DNA of 9,091 bases from Evtepia sp. (GCA_029256465.1 JAQSXW010000023.1:1-9091); one strand, 5' to 3'. Counted from the stretch's first letter, positions 1-6,194 are shown. Numbers and translations are program-made. The notes: generated by a model from the letters alone, not told the origin.

Positions 1-667
1 AGAGGTCCTCCGCTGCAACCTCTACGTTCAGAAGCTCAAGTAGGTTTCCAGCGCCGCCACCGCGCACCACAGGTTCATGGAGCTTCAATTCTTTCCCAAA
101 GGTTGCTGCTGCCTCCCGTGCCAATCCCATGACGGACAGACAGTCTGGGCGATTTGGGGTGATTTCAAATTCCACCACACTATCCATGACACCGATGACT
201 TCACGGATGTCCTGTCCAATTGTGCAGTGTTCATTATTTAGGATAAAAATACCTTCTTCAATGGCATCGGGAAAGTCGCTCTGGGTGAGATTCAACTCCT
301 GCAAAGAGCAAAGCATACCAAAAGATGTTTCACCACGTAGTTCACTGGCTTTGATTTCAATGCCACCAGGCAGTGTACTACCGTCTTTTGCTACAGGGAC
401 TAGGTCACCTTCCTGTACGTTTTGTGCACCTGTGACGATTTGAACGGGAGATGCTTCGCCAACGTCCACTTGACAAACCCACATATGGTCGGAGTTCTCA
501 TGCGTTTTCATTCCCAGAACTTTGCCTACGACGACGTTCGTGAGTTCAGCACCTAGGTTTTGTGTGGTTTCGACCTTGGAACCCGAGAGGGTCATCTCTT
601 CGGAGAAGTCATGATCATTGATATCGATTTCTACAAACTCATTGAGCCATTTACGGGATAATAACAT
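1..667 (-). CDS. pheT: Phenylalanine--tRNA ligase beta subunit (N-terminal part, cut by window edge)
   Basis: Beta subunit of the heterotetrameric cytoplasmic PheRS, which charges tRNA-Phe. The frame reads without a stop from ATG at 667 to position 1, giving 222 codons of a protein usually near 800 residues. The protein begins MLLSRKWLNEFVEID, typical of PheT. Residues about 40-150 form the OB-fold tRNA-binding domain, with VVVGKVLGM, HENSDHMWVCQVDVG, IVTGAQNV and ELRGETSFGMLCS. Residues about 165-190 contain the conserved VVEFEITPNRPDCLSVMGLAR. The B3/B4 editing domain, B5 domain and C-terminal anticodon-binding domain lie outside the window. A GGAAAGGAG ribosome binding site precedes the ATG. 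The gene starts 17 bases after the pheS stop and is evidently co-transcribed with it under the T-box leader. Identity is secure from motifs and position. Confidence 0.97.
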   Translation of the reverse strand, partial: MLLSRKWLNEFVEIDINDHDFSEEMTLSGSKVETTQNLGAELTNVVVGKVLGMKTHENSDHMWVCQVDVGEASPVQIVTGAQNVQEGDLVPVAKDGSTLPGGIEIKASELRGETSFGMLCSLQELNLTQSDFPDAIEEGIFILNNEHCTIGQDIREVIGVMDSVVEFEITPNRPDCLSVMGLAREAAATFGKELKLHEPVVRGGGAGNLLELLNVEVAAEDL

Positions 668-684
668 AGTACTCTCTCCTTTCC

Positions 685-1710
685 TTAAAACTGTGCCAAA
701 AAGCGAACATCATTTTCGAAAATGAGCCGCAGATCGGCAATCTTAAATCTGCGCATGGCGGTACGCTCCAAACCAATGCCAAAGGCCCAACCCGAATATA
801 CTTCGGTATCAATTCCGCAGCCCTCCAACACCTTAGGATGAACCATCCCGGCGCCTAAAAGCTCAATCCAGCCTTCGCCCTTACAGGTGGGACAGCCAAT
901 TCCGCCGCATTTGTGGCACTGAACATCCATTTCACAAGAGGGCTCCGTGAATGGGAAGTGATGTGGGCGAAAGCGGGTTTTAGTTCCTTTTCCGTAGAGT
1001 TTTTCTACGACGGTGTTCAGAGTCCCTTTCAAATCCGCCATCGTGATATCGCGGTCAACCACAAGTCCCTCTACCTGATGGAACATGGGGGAATGGGTGG
1101 CATCTACTTCATCCTTTCGATAGACTCGTCCGGGAGAGATAATGCGGATGGGAAGAGGACGAGTTTCCATGGCGCGGATTTGCATGGGAGAGGTCTGACT
1201 GCGAAGCATCACATGGCTGTCCTTATCAAAATAGAATGTGTCGGACCAATCTCGGGAAGGATGCCCTTCCTCGGCATTCAGCTTGTCAAAGTTGTATTCA
1301 GCCAGTTCCACCTCGGGGCCGTCCAAACACTCAAAGCCCATGCCGATGAAGATTTCCTTGAGTTCATCCAGTACCACATACATAGGATGTTGGTGTCCAA
1401 GTGTAACTGATTTTCCTGGAATGGTGACATCTAAGGTCTCGTCTACTAGACGGGCATTTAATGAGGACTCTTCCATACATTGCTTTTGTGCGTCCATCTT
1501 CTCAATCAGCACTTCTCGTACTTCGTTGGCCAGTTGACCCATGATAGGGCGTTCTTCGGCAGAGAGTTTGCCCATCTGTTTGAGCAAAACAGTCAGTTCA
1601 CCCTTTTTTCCTAAATATTTGACACGCCAAGCGTCTAACGCATTGGCGTCACGAACGTCGTCCAATTCGGAAATGGCCAACGTTTTAATTTGTTCTAAGG
1701 TTTCTTTCAT
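685..1710 (-). CDS. pheS: Phenylalanine--tRNA ligase alpha subunit
   Basis: Catalytic subunit of PheRS (ATP + Phe + tRNA-Phe to Phe-tRNA), a class II synthetase. The 341-residue product has the usual PheS length. Residues 1-90 are the coiled-coil tRNA-binding arm. The catalytic core carries motif 2 (RIISPGRVYRKDEVDATHSP, then MFHQVEGLVVD) and motif 3 (GIGLERTAMRRF, near the C-terminus, which ends ENDVRFLAQF). A four-cysteine cluster C265-x2-C268-x4-C273-x2-C276 followed by GEGWIELLGAGMVHP matches the form common in Bacillota PheS. The start is the ATG at 1710, preceded by AAAGGAG nine bases upstream. An in-frame ATG at 1749 would add 13 residues but lies just downstream of the terminator U-tract and has no ribosome binding site. 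It is first in the pheS-pheT operon and is controlled by the T-box leader upstream. Confidence 0.98.
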   Translation of the reverse strand: MKETLEQIKTLAISELDDVRDANALDAWRVKYLGKKGELTVLLKQMGKLSAEERPIMGQLANEVREVLIEKMDAQKQCMEESSLNARLVDETLDVTIPGKSVTLGHQHPMYVVLDELKEIFIGMGFECLDGPEVELAEYNFDKLNAEEGHPSRDWSDTFYFDKDSHVMLRSQTSPMQIRAMETRPLPIRIISPGRVYRKDEVDATHSPMFHQVEGLVVDRDITMADLKGTLNTVVEKLYGKGTKTRFRPHHFPFTEPSCEMDVQCHKCGGIGCPTCKGEGWIELLGAGMVHPKVLEGCGIDTEVYSGWAFGIGLERTAMRRFKIADLRLIFENDVRFLAQF

Positions 1711-1753
1711 GAACTCCAACTCCTTTGTTATGAATGCGCGGGGACGCATAAAT

Positions 1754-1791
1754 AAAAAAACCTTTCCTCCCTGACATCAGGGACGAAAGGT
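1754..1791 (-). terminator. Intrinsic terminator of the pheST T-box leader
   Basis: Read on the minus strand, ACCUUUC, a G, and UCCCUGA pair with UCAGGGA, a G, and GAAAGGU. This gives two perfect 7-bp helices separated by a single G-G mismatch, with a two-base UG turn, followed directly by seven U (1754-1760). It ends 43 bases before the pheS start and competes with the antiterminator. Confidence 0.95.
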
Positions 1792-1996
1792 AATTCTTCC
1801 GCGGTACCACCCATCATTCGCACAGTTACTTTTGTACGCGCTCAACTCCCGATAACGTAGGATTACGCCGACGTATTTCCCCGCCGGAACTCCCGGGCGA
1901 ATCAAGCGTTAGTACTGAAGTTGGCTTTCAGCCGATGACCAACTCTCTCTGACAGAACCAAATCCACTATTTTCCCGTTCATCGTTTTTCACTTTA
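1754..1996 (-). promoter_or_regulatory. T-box leader (tRNA-Phe riboswitch) of pheST
   Basis: This untranslated leader reads tRNA-Phe charging and decides between termination and read-through into pheS. On the minus strand, Stem I closes with CGGG pairing to CCCG. A UUC codon at 1899-1901, followed by a purine, sits next to that closing helix where the specifier loop is expected, matching Phe. The canonical UGGUACCGCG T-box lies at 1800-1809. Its UGGU (1806-1809) can pair with the ACCA end of uncharged tRNA-Phe, the final U matching discriminator A73. The antiterminator can be drawn as GGG (1810-1812), a UGGUACC bulge, and GCG (1800-1802), pairing with CGUCCC at 1780-1785. That last segment is also the 5' arm of the terminator, so the two folds exclude each other. 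The 5' end at about 1996 is inferred from the promoter. Confidence 0.95.
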
Positions 1997-2002
1997 CTCA
2001 AG

Positions 2003-2031
2003 GTTATAACATAAAAAAAGTTGAAAAGCAA
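2003..2031 (-). promoter_or_regulatory. Sigma-A-type promoter of the pheST leader
   Basis: On the minus strand TTGCTT (2026-2031) and TATAAC (2003-2008) are separated by exactly 17 bases, placing the transcript start near 1995-1996, just before Stem I of the T-box. The -35 hexamer shares base 2026 with the -35 hexamer of the divergent plus-strand promoter. Confidence 0.85.
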
Positions 2032-2049
2032 GAGGCAAATCCCTATAAT
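2021..2049 (+). promoter_or_regulatory. Sigma-A-type promoter of the nnrD-lipoprotein-alr operon
   Basis: TTGAAA (2021-2026) and a perfect TATAAT (2044-2049) are separated by exactly 17 bases. The predicted start is near 2056, giving a leader of about 33 bases before the TTG start of nnrD. The element lies back to back with the pheST promoter. Confidence 0.85.
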
Positions 2050-2088
2050 AGAAAGTGATCAGATTGAAGTGGACGGAGGCGGGGTTCC

Positions 2089-2928
2089 TTGACGGAGCTA
2101 ACAAAAGAACTGGTACGCACTTGGATTCCCAAACGCTCCGAGACTGCACACAAGGGAGACTTTGGTCGGGTTCACGTTTTAGCCGGTAGCGTTGGCTATA
2201 CCGGTGCACCATATTTTGCCGCAGAAGCAGCGGTAAGAACAGGAGCTGGGCTGGTATTTCTGAATGTTCCCTCTGAAATTTGGTCAGTCATGGCAGTCAA
2301 ATGTAATGAAGCTATGCCAGTCCCAATTCCACAGGATAGCACTGGACGAGAGCTCTTTCACGGAATGAATACTTGTGATGCTGTACTGATTGGGCCAGGA
2401 CTCGGTAGAGAGGAAAATCGAGATGCCAGAACTCGTTTTTTAATCAAAGAGCTTTTGCCGCCTCTCATTTTGGATGCTGACGGCATAAATGCGGTAGCCG
2501 GACATATAGATGTGCTGAAAGCCAGAGGAGACCGGCTTACGGTTTTAACACCGCACGAAGGAGAATTTTCTCGTCTTTTAGATGGGACCCCTATAGGCTC
2601 GGATCGTGCTGGCGCGGCAGAAGCATTTGCCAGAGAAAGTGGCTGTGTCGTGGTGCTGAAAGGCCACCGGACTGTAACTGCATTTCCAGATGGGAGCCTG
2701 TTTTTGAATACGACAGGCAATCCTGGAATGGCAAAGGGCGGAAGCGGTGACATTTTGGCCGGCATGATTCTATCCCTATTGGGACAGGGCCTCTCACCGC
2801 ACAGGGCTGTTCCTGCTGCCGTTTGGCTGCACGGCAGAGCAGGTGATCTGTGTGCAGAGGAATTGGGGGAATATGGAATGACCCCAACTGATTTGCTCAA
2901 TAAAATTCCAAAGGCTTTCCTATTTTAA
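2089..2928 (+). CDS. nnrD: ADP-dependent NAD(P)H-hydrate dehydratase (stand-alone NnrD)
   Basis: Metabolite-repair enzyme of the ribokinase-like YjeF C-terminal family. It dehydrates the damaged cofactors NADHX and NADPHX back to NAD(P)H using ADP. The 279-residue product shows the family signatures in order: HVLAGSVGYTGAP, then AAVRTGAGLV, LIGPGLGR (about residue 100), LILDADGINAV, LTPHEGEFSRLL and NPGMAKGGSGDILAGMI. The latter contains the catalytic-type Asp221. Translation starts at a TTG with GGAGG (2075-2079) nine bases upstream, and no better in-frame start is nearby. In many bacteria this domain is fused to an N-terminal NnrE epimerase; here only the dehydratase half is present, and no epimerase is seen in the window. 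It is the first gene of the plus-strand operon, and the lipoprotein gene starts 18 bases after its stop. Confidence 0.95.
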   Translation: MTELTKELVRTWIPKRSETAHKGDFGRVHVLAGSVGYTGAPYFAAEAAVRTGAGLVFLNVPSEIWSVMAVKCNEAMPVPIPQDSTGRELFHGMNTCDAVLIGPGLGREENRDARTRFLIKELLPPLILDADGINAVAGHIDVLKARGDRLTVLTPHEGEFSRLLDGTPIGSDRAGAAEAFARESGCVVVLKGHRTVTAFPDGSLFLNTTGNPGMAKGGSGDILAGMILSLLGQGLSPHRAVPAAVWLHGRAGDLCAEELGEYGMTPTDLLNKIPKAFLF

Positions 2929-2946
2929 CGATATGGAGGGAAATTT

Positions 2947-3540
2947 GTGCGTGCAAAGCTTTTTTGCACACCAATGATACTTCTACTGCTGGCACTTTCT
3001 GCCTGTGGTAGCAAAACAGCATCGGAAGATGAATTAGCGCTTCAAATGCGAAATCAATATTTAGACATGCAGTCCTGTGAAGGGATTGTGGAGATGGTAT
3101 CGGATTACGGTCAGCGGGTTTATAACTACACCGCCTCCTTTTCCTGGAAGAAGGATGGAGACATGGTGTTGACCTTGGAAAAACCCGATGAGCTGGCGGG
3201 AGTGACCGCCAGAATTGCACAGGGTAAGACCATGTTGGAATTTGAGGGAGCCCGTTTAGAAACTGGTCCGGTTTCATCGGAAGGGATGTCACCAATTGAT
3301 AGTCTTCCTGTCACACTGGACTATATGATGAAGGGATATATTGCTGAATGTGGATGGGAACCGTTGGAGGAGAAAGAATGTCTACGTATCCAGTTCCGTA
3401 ATCCAGAACAGGCAGCGGGCGAAGGAGCAGAGGCGATTCTTTGGCTCGATAAGGAAACCGGTGACCTTGTGAAGAGTGAAATGATTAGCAACGGGGTAAC
3501 CGTAGTGCGATGCCAATTTACGGCCTTTACGAAAGGATAG
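2947..3540 (+). CDS. GerS/YdcC-like membrane lipoprotein (LolA-type fold suspected)
   Basis: A 197-residue lipoprotein. The GTG start has GGAGGG (2935-2940) six bases upstream. The N-terminus is a lipoprotein signal: basic MRAK, a hydrophobic stretch at residues 9-19, and the lipobox L-S-A-Cys20-G, so the mature protein should be anchored outside the membrane by Cys20. The rest is soluble, with alternating hydrophobic segments (YTASFSWKKDGDMVLTLEKP, then LAGVTARIAQGKTMLEFEGARL, and AILWLDKETGDLVKSEM). This resembles the half-barrel LolA/LppX-like lipoproteins. Its place directly before alr matches C. difficile gerS, next to alr2, and B. subtilis ydcC, next to alrA. GerS partners the cortex amidase CwlD during spore formation and is needed for cortex hydrolysis on germination. 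The GerS role here is inferred from context and architecture, not from a diagnostic motif; a generic LolA-like lipoprotein remains possible. Confidence 0.8.
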   Translation: MRAKLFCTPMILLLLALSACGSKTASEDELALQMRNQYLDMQSCEGIVEMVSDYGQRVYNYTASFSWKKDGDMVLTLEKPDELAGVTARIAQGKTMLEFEGARLETGPVSSEGMSPIDSLPVTLDYMMKGYIAECGWEPLEEKECLRIQFRNPEQAAGEGAEAILWLDKETGDLVKSEMISNGVTVVRCQFTAFTKG

Positions 3541-3555
3541 AGAAGGAGTAAGTCC

Positions 3556-4689
3556 ATGGAGGAATACAAGAGACGAACTTGGGCAGAAGTATCACTGAGA
3601 AACTTAAGTCATAATTACCGTGCCTTGCGGGATGTGATACCGTCCAATTGTAAGTTTATGGGCATGGTGAAATCGGATGCATATGGACATGGGGCGCTTC
3701 CTGTTGCCCGTAAATTGGAAGAATTGGGTGCGGAATATTTGGGCGTTGCCTGTCTGGATGAAGCACTTGAATTGAGACAAGGCGGTGTTGGTGCCCCGAT
3801 ATTAATTCTCGGTGGCACCGCACCCGAGGATGCGCCTGCATTAGTAAAGTATCATCTGGCTCAGACGGTTTTTGATCTCGATACCGCAAAAGTATTTTCA
3901 AAAGCTGCCAAGGCGTCAGGAGGTGAGATCACCATTCATATCAAGGTGGATACCGGCATGACTCGTTTGGGATATTTTTGTGATGAAAACTGCATAGATT
4001 CTACTGCTGCATTGATTGCTGAGACCTGCTCTCTTCCGGGGCTTTGTGCTGAAGGAATTTTCACCCACTTTGCCGACTCAGATGGGGATGAAGAATACAC
4101 CATGCGTCAACTGGTTTTATTTTTATCTTTGTTGGACAAACTCAACGAGAATGGATATCATTTTCATATCCGCCATGCAGCAAACAGTGCGGCTACCTTA
4201 CTCTATCCGTGCTCTCACTTGGATATGGTCAGACCGGGGCTTGCGCTTTATGGTCATTATCCAGGATCGGATATGGAAGTCCTTTGCAATCTATTGCCAG
4301 TGATGGAACTGAAGTCTAGGATTACCTCTGTGAAGACCGTACCGGCAGGCGCCAGCGTGAGTTATGGAAGAACGCACGTACTTGAGAAAGAGAAAACATT
4401 GGCGGTCATTCCAATTGGCTATGGGGATGGTTTTTTTCGTGGGTTTTCCAATGCTTTTTCGGTCAACATCCATGGAAAGAGTGCACCCATTGTTGGCCGA
4501 GTTTGCATGGATATGTGTATGGTGGACGTCAGTGAAATTCCGGATGTCTTTGCAGGAGACGAAGTCATTGTCTATGGTAGGGATAGGAGTCTAGGGCAGA
4601 CCATAGAGGATGGAGCCGAGAGAGTGCAAACAATTTCATATGAACTTCTCTGTGCCCTATCCAAGCGAATTCCAAGAATATACATTTAG
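3556..4689 (+). CDS. alr: Alanine racemase
   Basis: PLP-dependent fold-type III racemase interconverting L- and D-alanine. It supplies D-Ala for peptidoglycan and, in spore formers, can modulate L-alanine-triggered germination. The 377-residue length is normal. The TIM-barrel domain carries the PLP-Schiff-base Lys39 in VKSDAYGHG. Lys130 and Arg137 in KVDTGMTRLG correspond to the carbamylated lysine and the PLP-contacting arginine. In the C-terminal beta domain, Tyr270 in VSYGRTHV is the second catalytic base, followed by IPIGYGDGFFRG and the GRVCMDMCMVDVSEI signature. The ATG has AGAAGGAG seven bases upstream, and the gene starts 15 bases after the lipoprotein stop, so the two are surely co-transcribed. 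All key residues are present. Confidence 0.98.
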   Translation: MEEYKRRTWAEVSLRNLSHNYRALRDVIPSNCKFMGMVKSDAYGHGALPVARKLEELGAEYLGVACLDEALELRQGGVGAPILILGGTAPEDAPALVKYHLAQTVFDLDTAKVFSKAAKASGGEITIHIKVDTGMTRLGYFCDENCIDSTAALIAETCSLPGLCAEGIFTHFADSDGDEEYTMRQLVLFLSLLDKLNENGYHFHIRHAANSAATLLYPCSHLDMVRPGLALYGHYPGSDMEVLCNLLPVMELKSRITSVKTVPAGASVSYGRTHVLEKEKTLAVIPIGYGDGFFRGFSNAFSVNIHGKSAPIVGRVCMDMCMVDVSEIPDVFAGDEVIVYGRDRSLGQTIEDGAERVQTISYELLCALSKRIPRIYI

Positions 4690-4910
4690 CGCTAGATGCA
4701 CCGAGCCTGCTTTTTCGACATAAACTGCATCAGGGGGAAAGATCTGACAGGACTTTGGCCGGGGAGGCAGCGGCCTGATTTGGATGATGGTTTTTTGCAA
4801 GATAAGGTATAAACGCCGCTGCCTTGTGGGAGAATCATAGTTGACCGCGTTACGAAAGAACCGTTGGTTTTGAAACGCAGGTGACTATCTTCCGGCGGAG
4901 TGTGAGCTTA
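4690..4910. other. alr-mazF intergenic gap, no antitoxin gene
   Basis: This 221-base stretch occupies the place where B. subtilis has the ndoAI antitoxin gene. No frame holds a ribbon-helix-helix or AbrB-like antitoxin. The longest candidate from an ATG (4696-4812, 38 codons) has no ribosome binding site and no recognisable sequence. A 10-bp inverted repeat, AGGCAGCGGC (4765-4774) and GCCGCTGCCT (4815-4824), flanks a 40-base loop. A TATAAA at 4808-4813 has no credible -35 partner, so I do not call a promoter. Confidence 0.6.
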
Positions 4911-5282
4911 GTGGAAAACAGCGAAAATGTAAGACGCGGAGATATTTTTTATGCCGACCTCAGTCCTGTAGTGGGTAGTGAACAGGGCGGTGTCCGGCCG
5001 GTTCTGATTGTTCAAAATGATACGGGAAACAAGCACAGCCCCACGGTAATTGCAGCAGCGATTACGTCCCAAACAGGGAAGGCAAAGCTACCAACCCATA
5101 TTGAACTGGCTGCGTGGAAATATGGCCTTCCCAAGGATTCGGTGGTTCTTTTGGAGCAGATTCGAACCTTGGATAAAAAAAGACTACGGGAATATATGGG
5201 GCGTCTGGACAGTAATCTAATGCACCGGGTGGACTCGGCCATCGCGGTAAGTTTTGGGTTACATCCAGATACAATGGTATAA
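4911..5282 (+). CDS. MazF/EndoA family mRNA interferase toxin
   Basis: Ribosome-independent endoribonuclease of the PemK/MazF family; the Bacillus relative EndoA cuts single-stranded RNA at UACAU. The start chosen is GTG 4911, with GGCGGAG ending ten bases upstream, giving 123 residues against about 116 for EndoA. GTG 4881 (133 residues) has no ribosome binding site, and GTG 4902 abuts the GGAG. The N-terminal [20 protein letters not shown], then [11 protein letters not shown], is the family hallmark. Arg29 (GGVRPV) and Thr52 (AAAIT) match the catalytic Arg/Thr pair, so the enzyme should be active. [15 protein letters not shown] is the conserved C-terminal segment. The gene follows alr, as ndoA does in Bacillus, but with no antitoxin gene between. 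An ndoA-type name is supported by position, but I leave the symbol blank because the partner is missing. Confidence 0.93.
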   Translation: MENSENVRRGDIFYADLSPVVGSEQGGVRPVLIVQNDTGNKHSPTVIAAAITSQTGKAKLPTHIELAAWKYGLPKDSVVLLEQIRTLDKKRLREYMGRLDSNLMHRVDSAIAVSFGLHPDTMV

Positions 5283-5300
5283 AGAATAAGAAAAACTAAG

Positions 5301-5338
5301 GGGGTTGTCCCAGTAAGAGGAACCACTGGGACGACTCC
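5301..5338 (+). other. Stable hairpin between mazF and the secreted-protein gene
   Basis: GGGGTTGTCCCAGT (5301-5314) pairs with ACTGGGACGACTCC (5325-5338) around a ten-base loop: 14 bp including two G-U pairs. The two wobble pairs work only in plus-strand RNA, which argues that the plus strand is the functional one. No U-tract follows, so it is not a standard intrinsic terminator. It could be an mRNA-end stabiliser for mazF, a factor-dependent terminator or part of the next gene's leader. Confidence 0.6.
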
Positions 5339-5380
5339 TGTTAGAAAGATGCAAGGCATTGGAACAGGAGGATGGACAAG

Positions 5381-5917
5381 ATGTACCCAAAATGGAGGAA
5401 GAGGCTGGCCACGCTGATTGCTGGCCTGATGTTCATAGCCAGTAGTCTTTCGGTACTGGCAGCTGTCCAGGGAAGTAAAGAGAATCCCCTAATTACCCTG
5501 AGTTACTTAACTGACGTTTTTAGCAAGACGGTCGTGCAGGAGACGGATCAGAGAATCCTGCAGGATAAAACTACATATGAAAAGAAATTAGATGATAAGA
5601 TTGCATCCTATCGCACAGAACTAAATAGTCAGAGTGGCTCTGGCGGAACCGCCGGTGTATTTTCTGTGGTGGATTTGGCAAGCGGACAAATGCTAACCGG
5701 TTCTATAGGTTGTGAGATTATGCTGCGGGTTGGAAGTGCCCAGTGTGTTAGCACAGGAAGCCCAGGACTAATCGATGCAACATCAGGGACTGTGCTGGAA
5801 AACAATACAAGCTTGGTGAAAAATCATCTGTATATGGTGACGGTTGAGGGTCGCTCTGTAAAAGCGGTGGGTGGTGCTGTCAAGCTCATGGTTCAGGGAA
5901 GCTACTCGGTAAAATAA
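5381..5917 (+). CDS. Secreted protein of unknown function with helical stalk and C-terminal beta domain
   Basis: I do not recognise a named family. The 178-residue product has a clear signal peptide: basic KWRKR (4-8), hydrophobic LATLIAGLMFIASSLSVL, and a Val-Leu-Ala27 cleavage site for signal peptidase I. Residues about 39-82 are charged and helix-prone (TDQRILQDKTTYEKKLDDKI), possibly a coiled-coil stalk. A Ser/Gly-rich linker (83-92) leads to a compact, probably beta-rich domain (93-178) with two similar stretches, VVDLASGQML and LIDATSGTVL. Two cysteines in the second half could form a disulphide. The start is ATG 5381, nine bases after AGGAGG (5366-5371); the in-frame ATG at 5372 directly abuts that AGGAGG and is unlikely to be used. 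It may belong to a family of small exported proteins found in gut Clostridia, which is memory-based and uncertain. Confidence 0.85.
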   Translation: MYPKWRKRLATLIAGLMFIASSLSVLAAVQGSKENPLITLSYLTDVFSKTVVQETDQRILQDKTTYEKKLDDKIASYRTELNSQSGSGGTAGVFSVVDLASGQMLTGSIGCEIMLRVGSAQCVSTGSPGLIDATSGTVLENNTSLVKNHLYMVTVEGRSVKAVGGAVKLMVQGSYSVK

Positions 5918-5927
5918 AAAAATATAG

Positions 5928-5968
5928 CAAAGGGCCGAACATAGATATAGTCTATGTTCGGCCCTTTG
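5928..5968 (+). terminator. Perfect 18-bp hairpin after the secreted-protein gene, probable terminator
   Basis: CAAAGGGCCGAACATAGA (5928-5945) pairs perfectly with TCTATGTTCGGCCCTTTG (5951-5968) around a five-base loop, starting ten bases after the stop codon. Position suggests the 3' end of the preceding transcript. However, the plus-strand sequence after it (AGTTAAG) lacks a U-tract, while the minus-strand RNA would run into a U-rich stretch five bases beyond the stem. Direction is therefore uncertain; it may be bidirectional or an mRNA-end structure. Confidence 0.55.
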
Positions 5969-6194
5969 AGTTAAGAGAGAGAAAAAAGAGGAGAGGAAGA
6001 AACATAAAATGTTTATTTAGCAGTAACCTAACCGCTGAATATACGATACCATAGAGGGATTGAGGAGAAGTGGATAATTTACTAACTTAACATGAACTTT
6101 TTATGAACAGTCTTCGTTCATCTGTGAGAGAGATATTAACAAAATGTGTTCCCACTACGCAGGCCAAATAGAGGGAATATAATCCGTGCTGGGA

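Noticed and set aside
129..443. Plus-strand open frame of 104 codons
   Set aside because: Antisense to pheT; Ser/Pro-rich shadow translation with no recognisable domain.
913..1410. Plus-strand open frame of 165 codons
   Set aside because: Antisense to the well-supported pheS, without family motifs or a ribosome binding site.
1711..1749. 13-residue N-terminal extension of PheS
   Set aside because: The ATG at 1749 lies just after the terminator U-tract with no ribosome binding site, while ATG 1710 has AAAGGAG at good distance.
1994..2212. Minus-strand frame of 72 codons across the divergent promoters
   Set aside because: It covers both promoters and the start of nnrD, and shows no motif.
4696..4812. 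38-codon frame considered as an antitoxin
   Set aside because: Too short, no ribosome binding site, no ribbon-helix-helix or AbrB-like pattern.
4808..4813. TATAAA as a mazF promoter
   Set aside because: The hexamer 17 bases upstream (TGATGG) is a poor -35; evidence is too weak to call.
4881..4910. Longer MazF start at GTG 4881
   Set aside because: No ribosome binding site upstream, and the added residues precede the usual family N-terminus.
5372..5380. Start of the secreted protein at ATG 5372
   Set aside because: The AGGAGG ends at the base before it, leaving no spacing; ATG 5381 is nine bases downstream.
6178..6183. TATAAT as a promoter for a small RNA
   Set aside because: No -35-like hexamer at 16-18 bases upstream and no extended -10.
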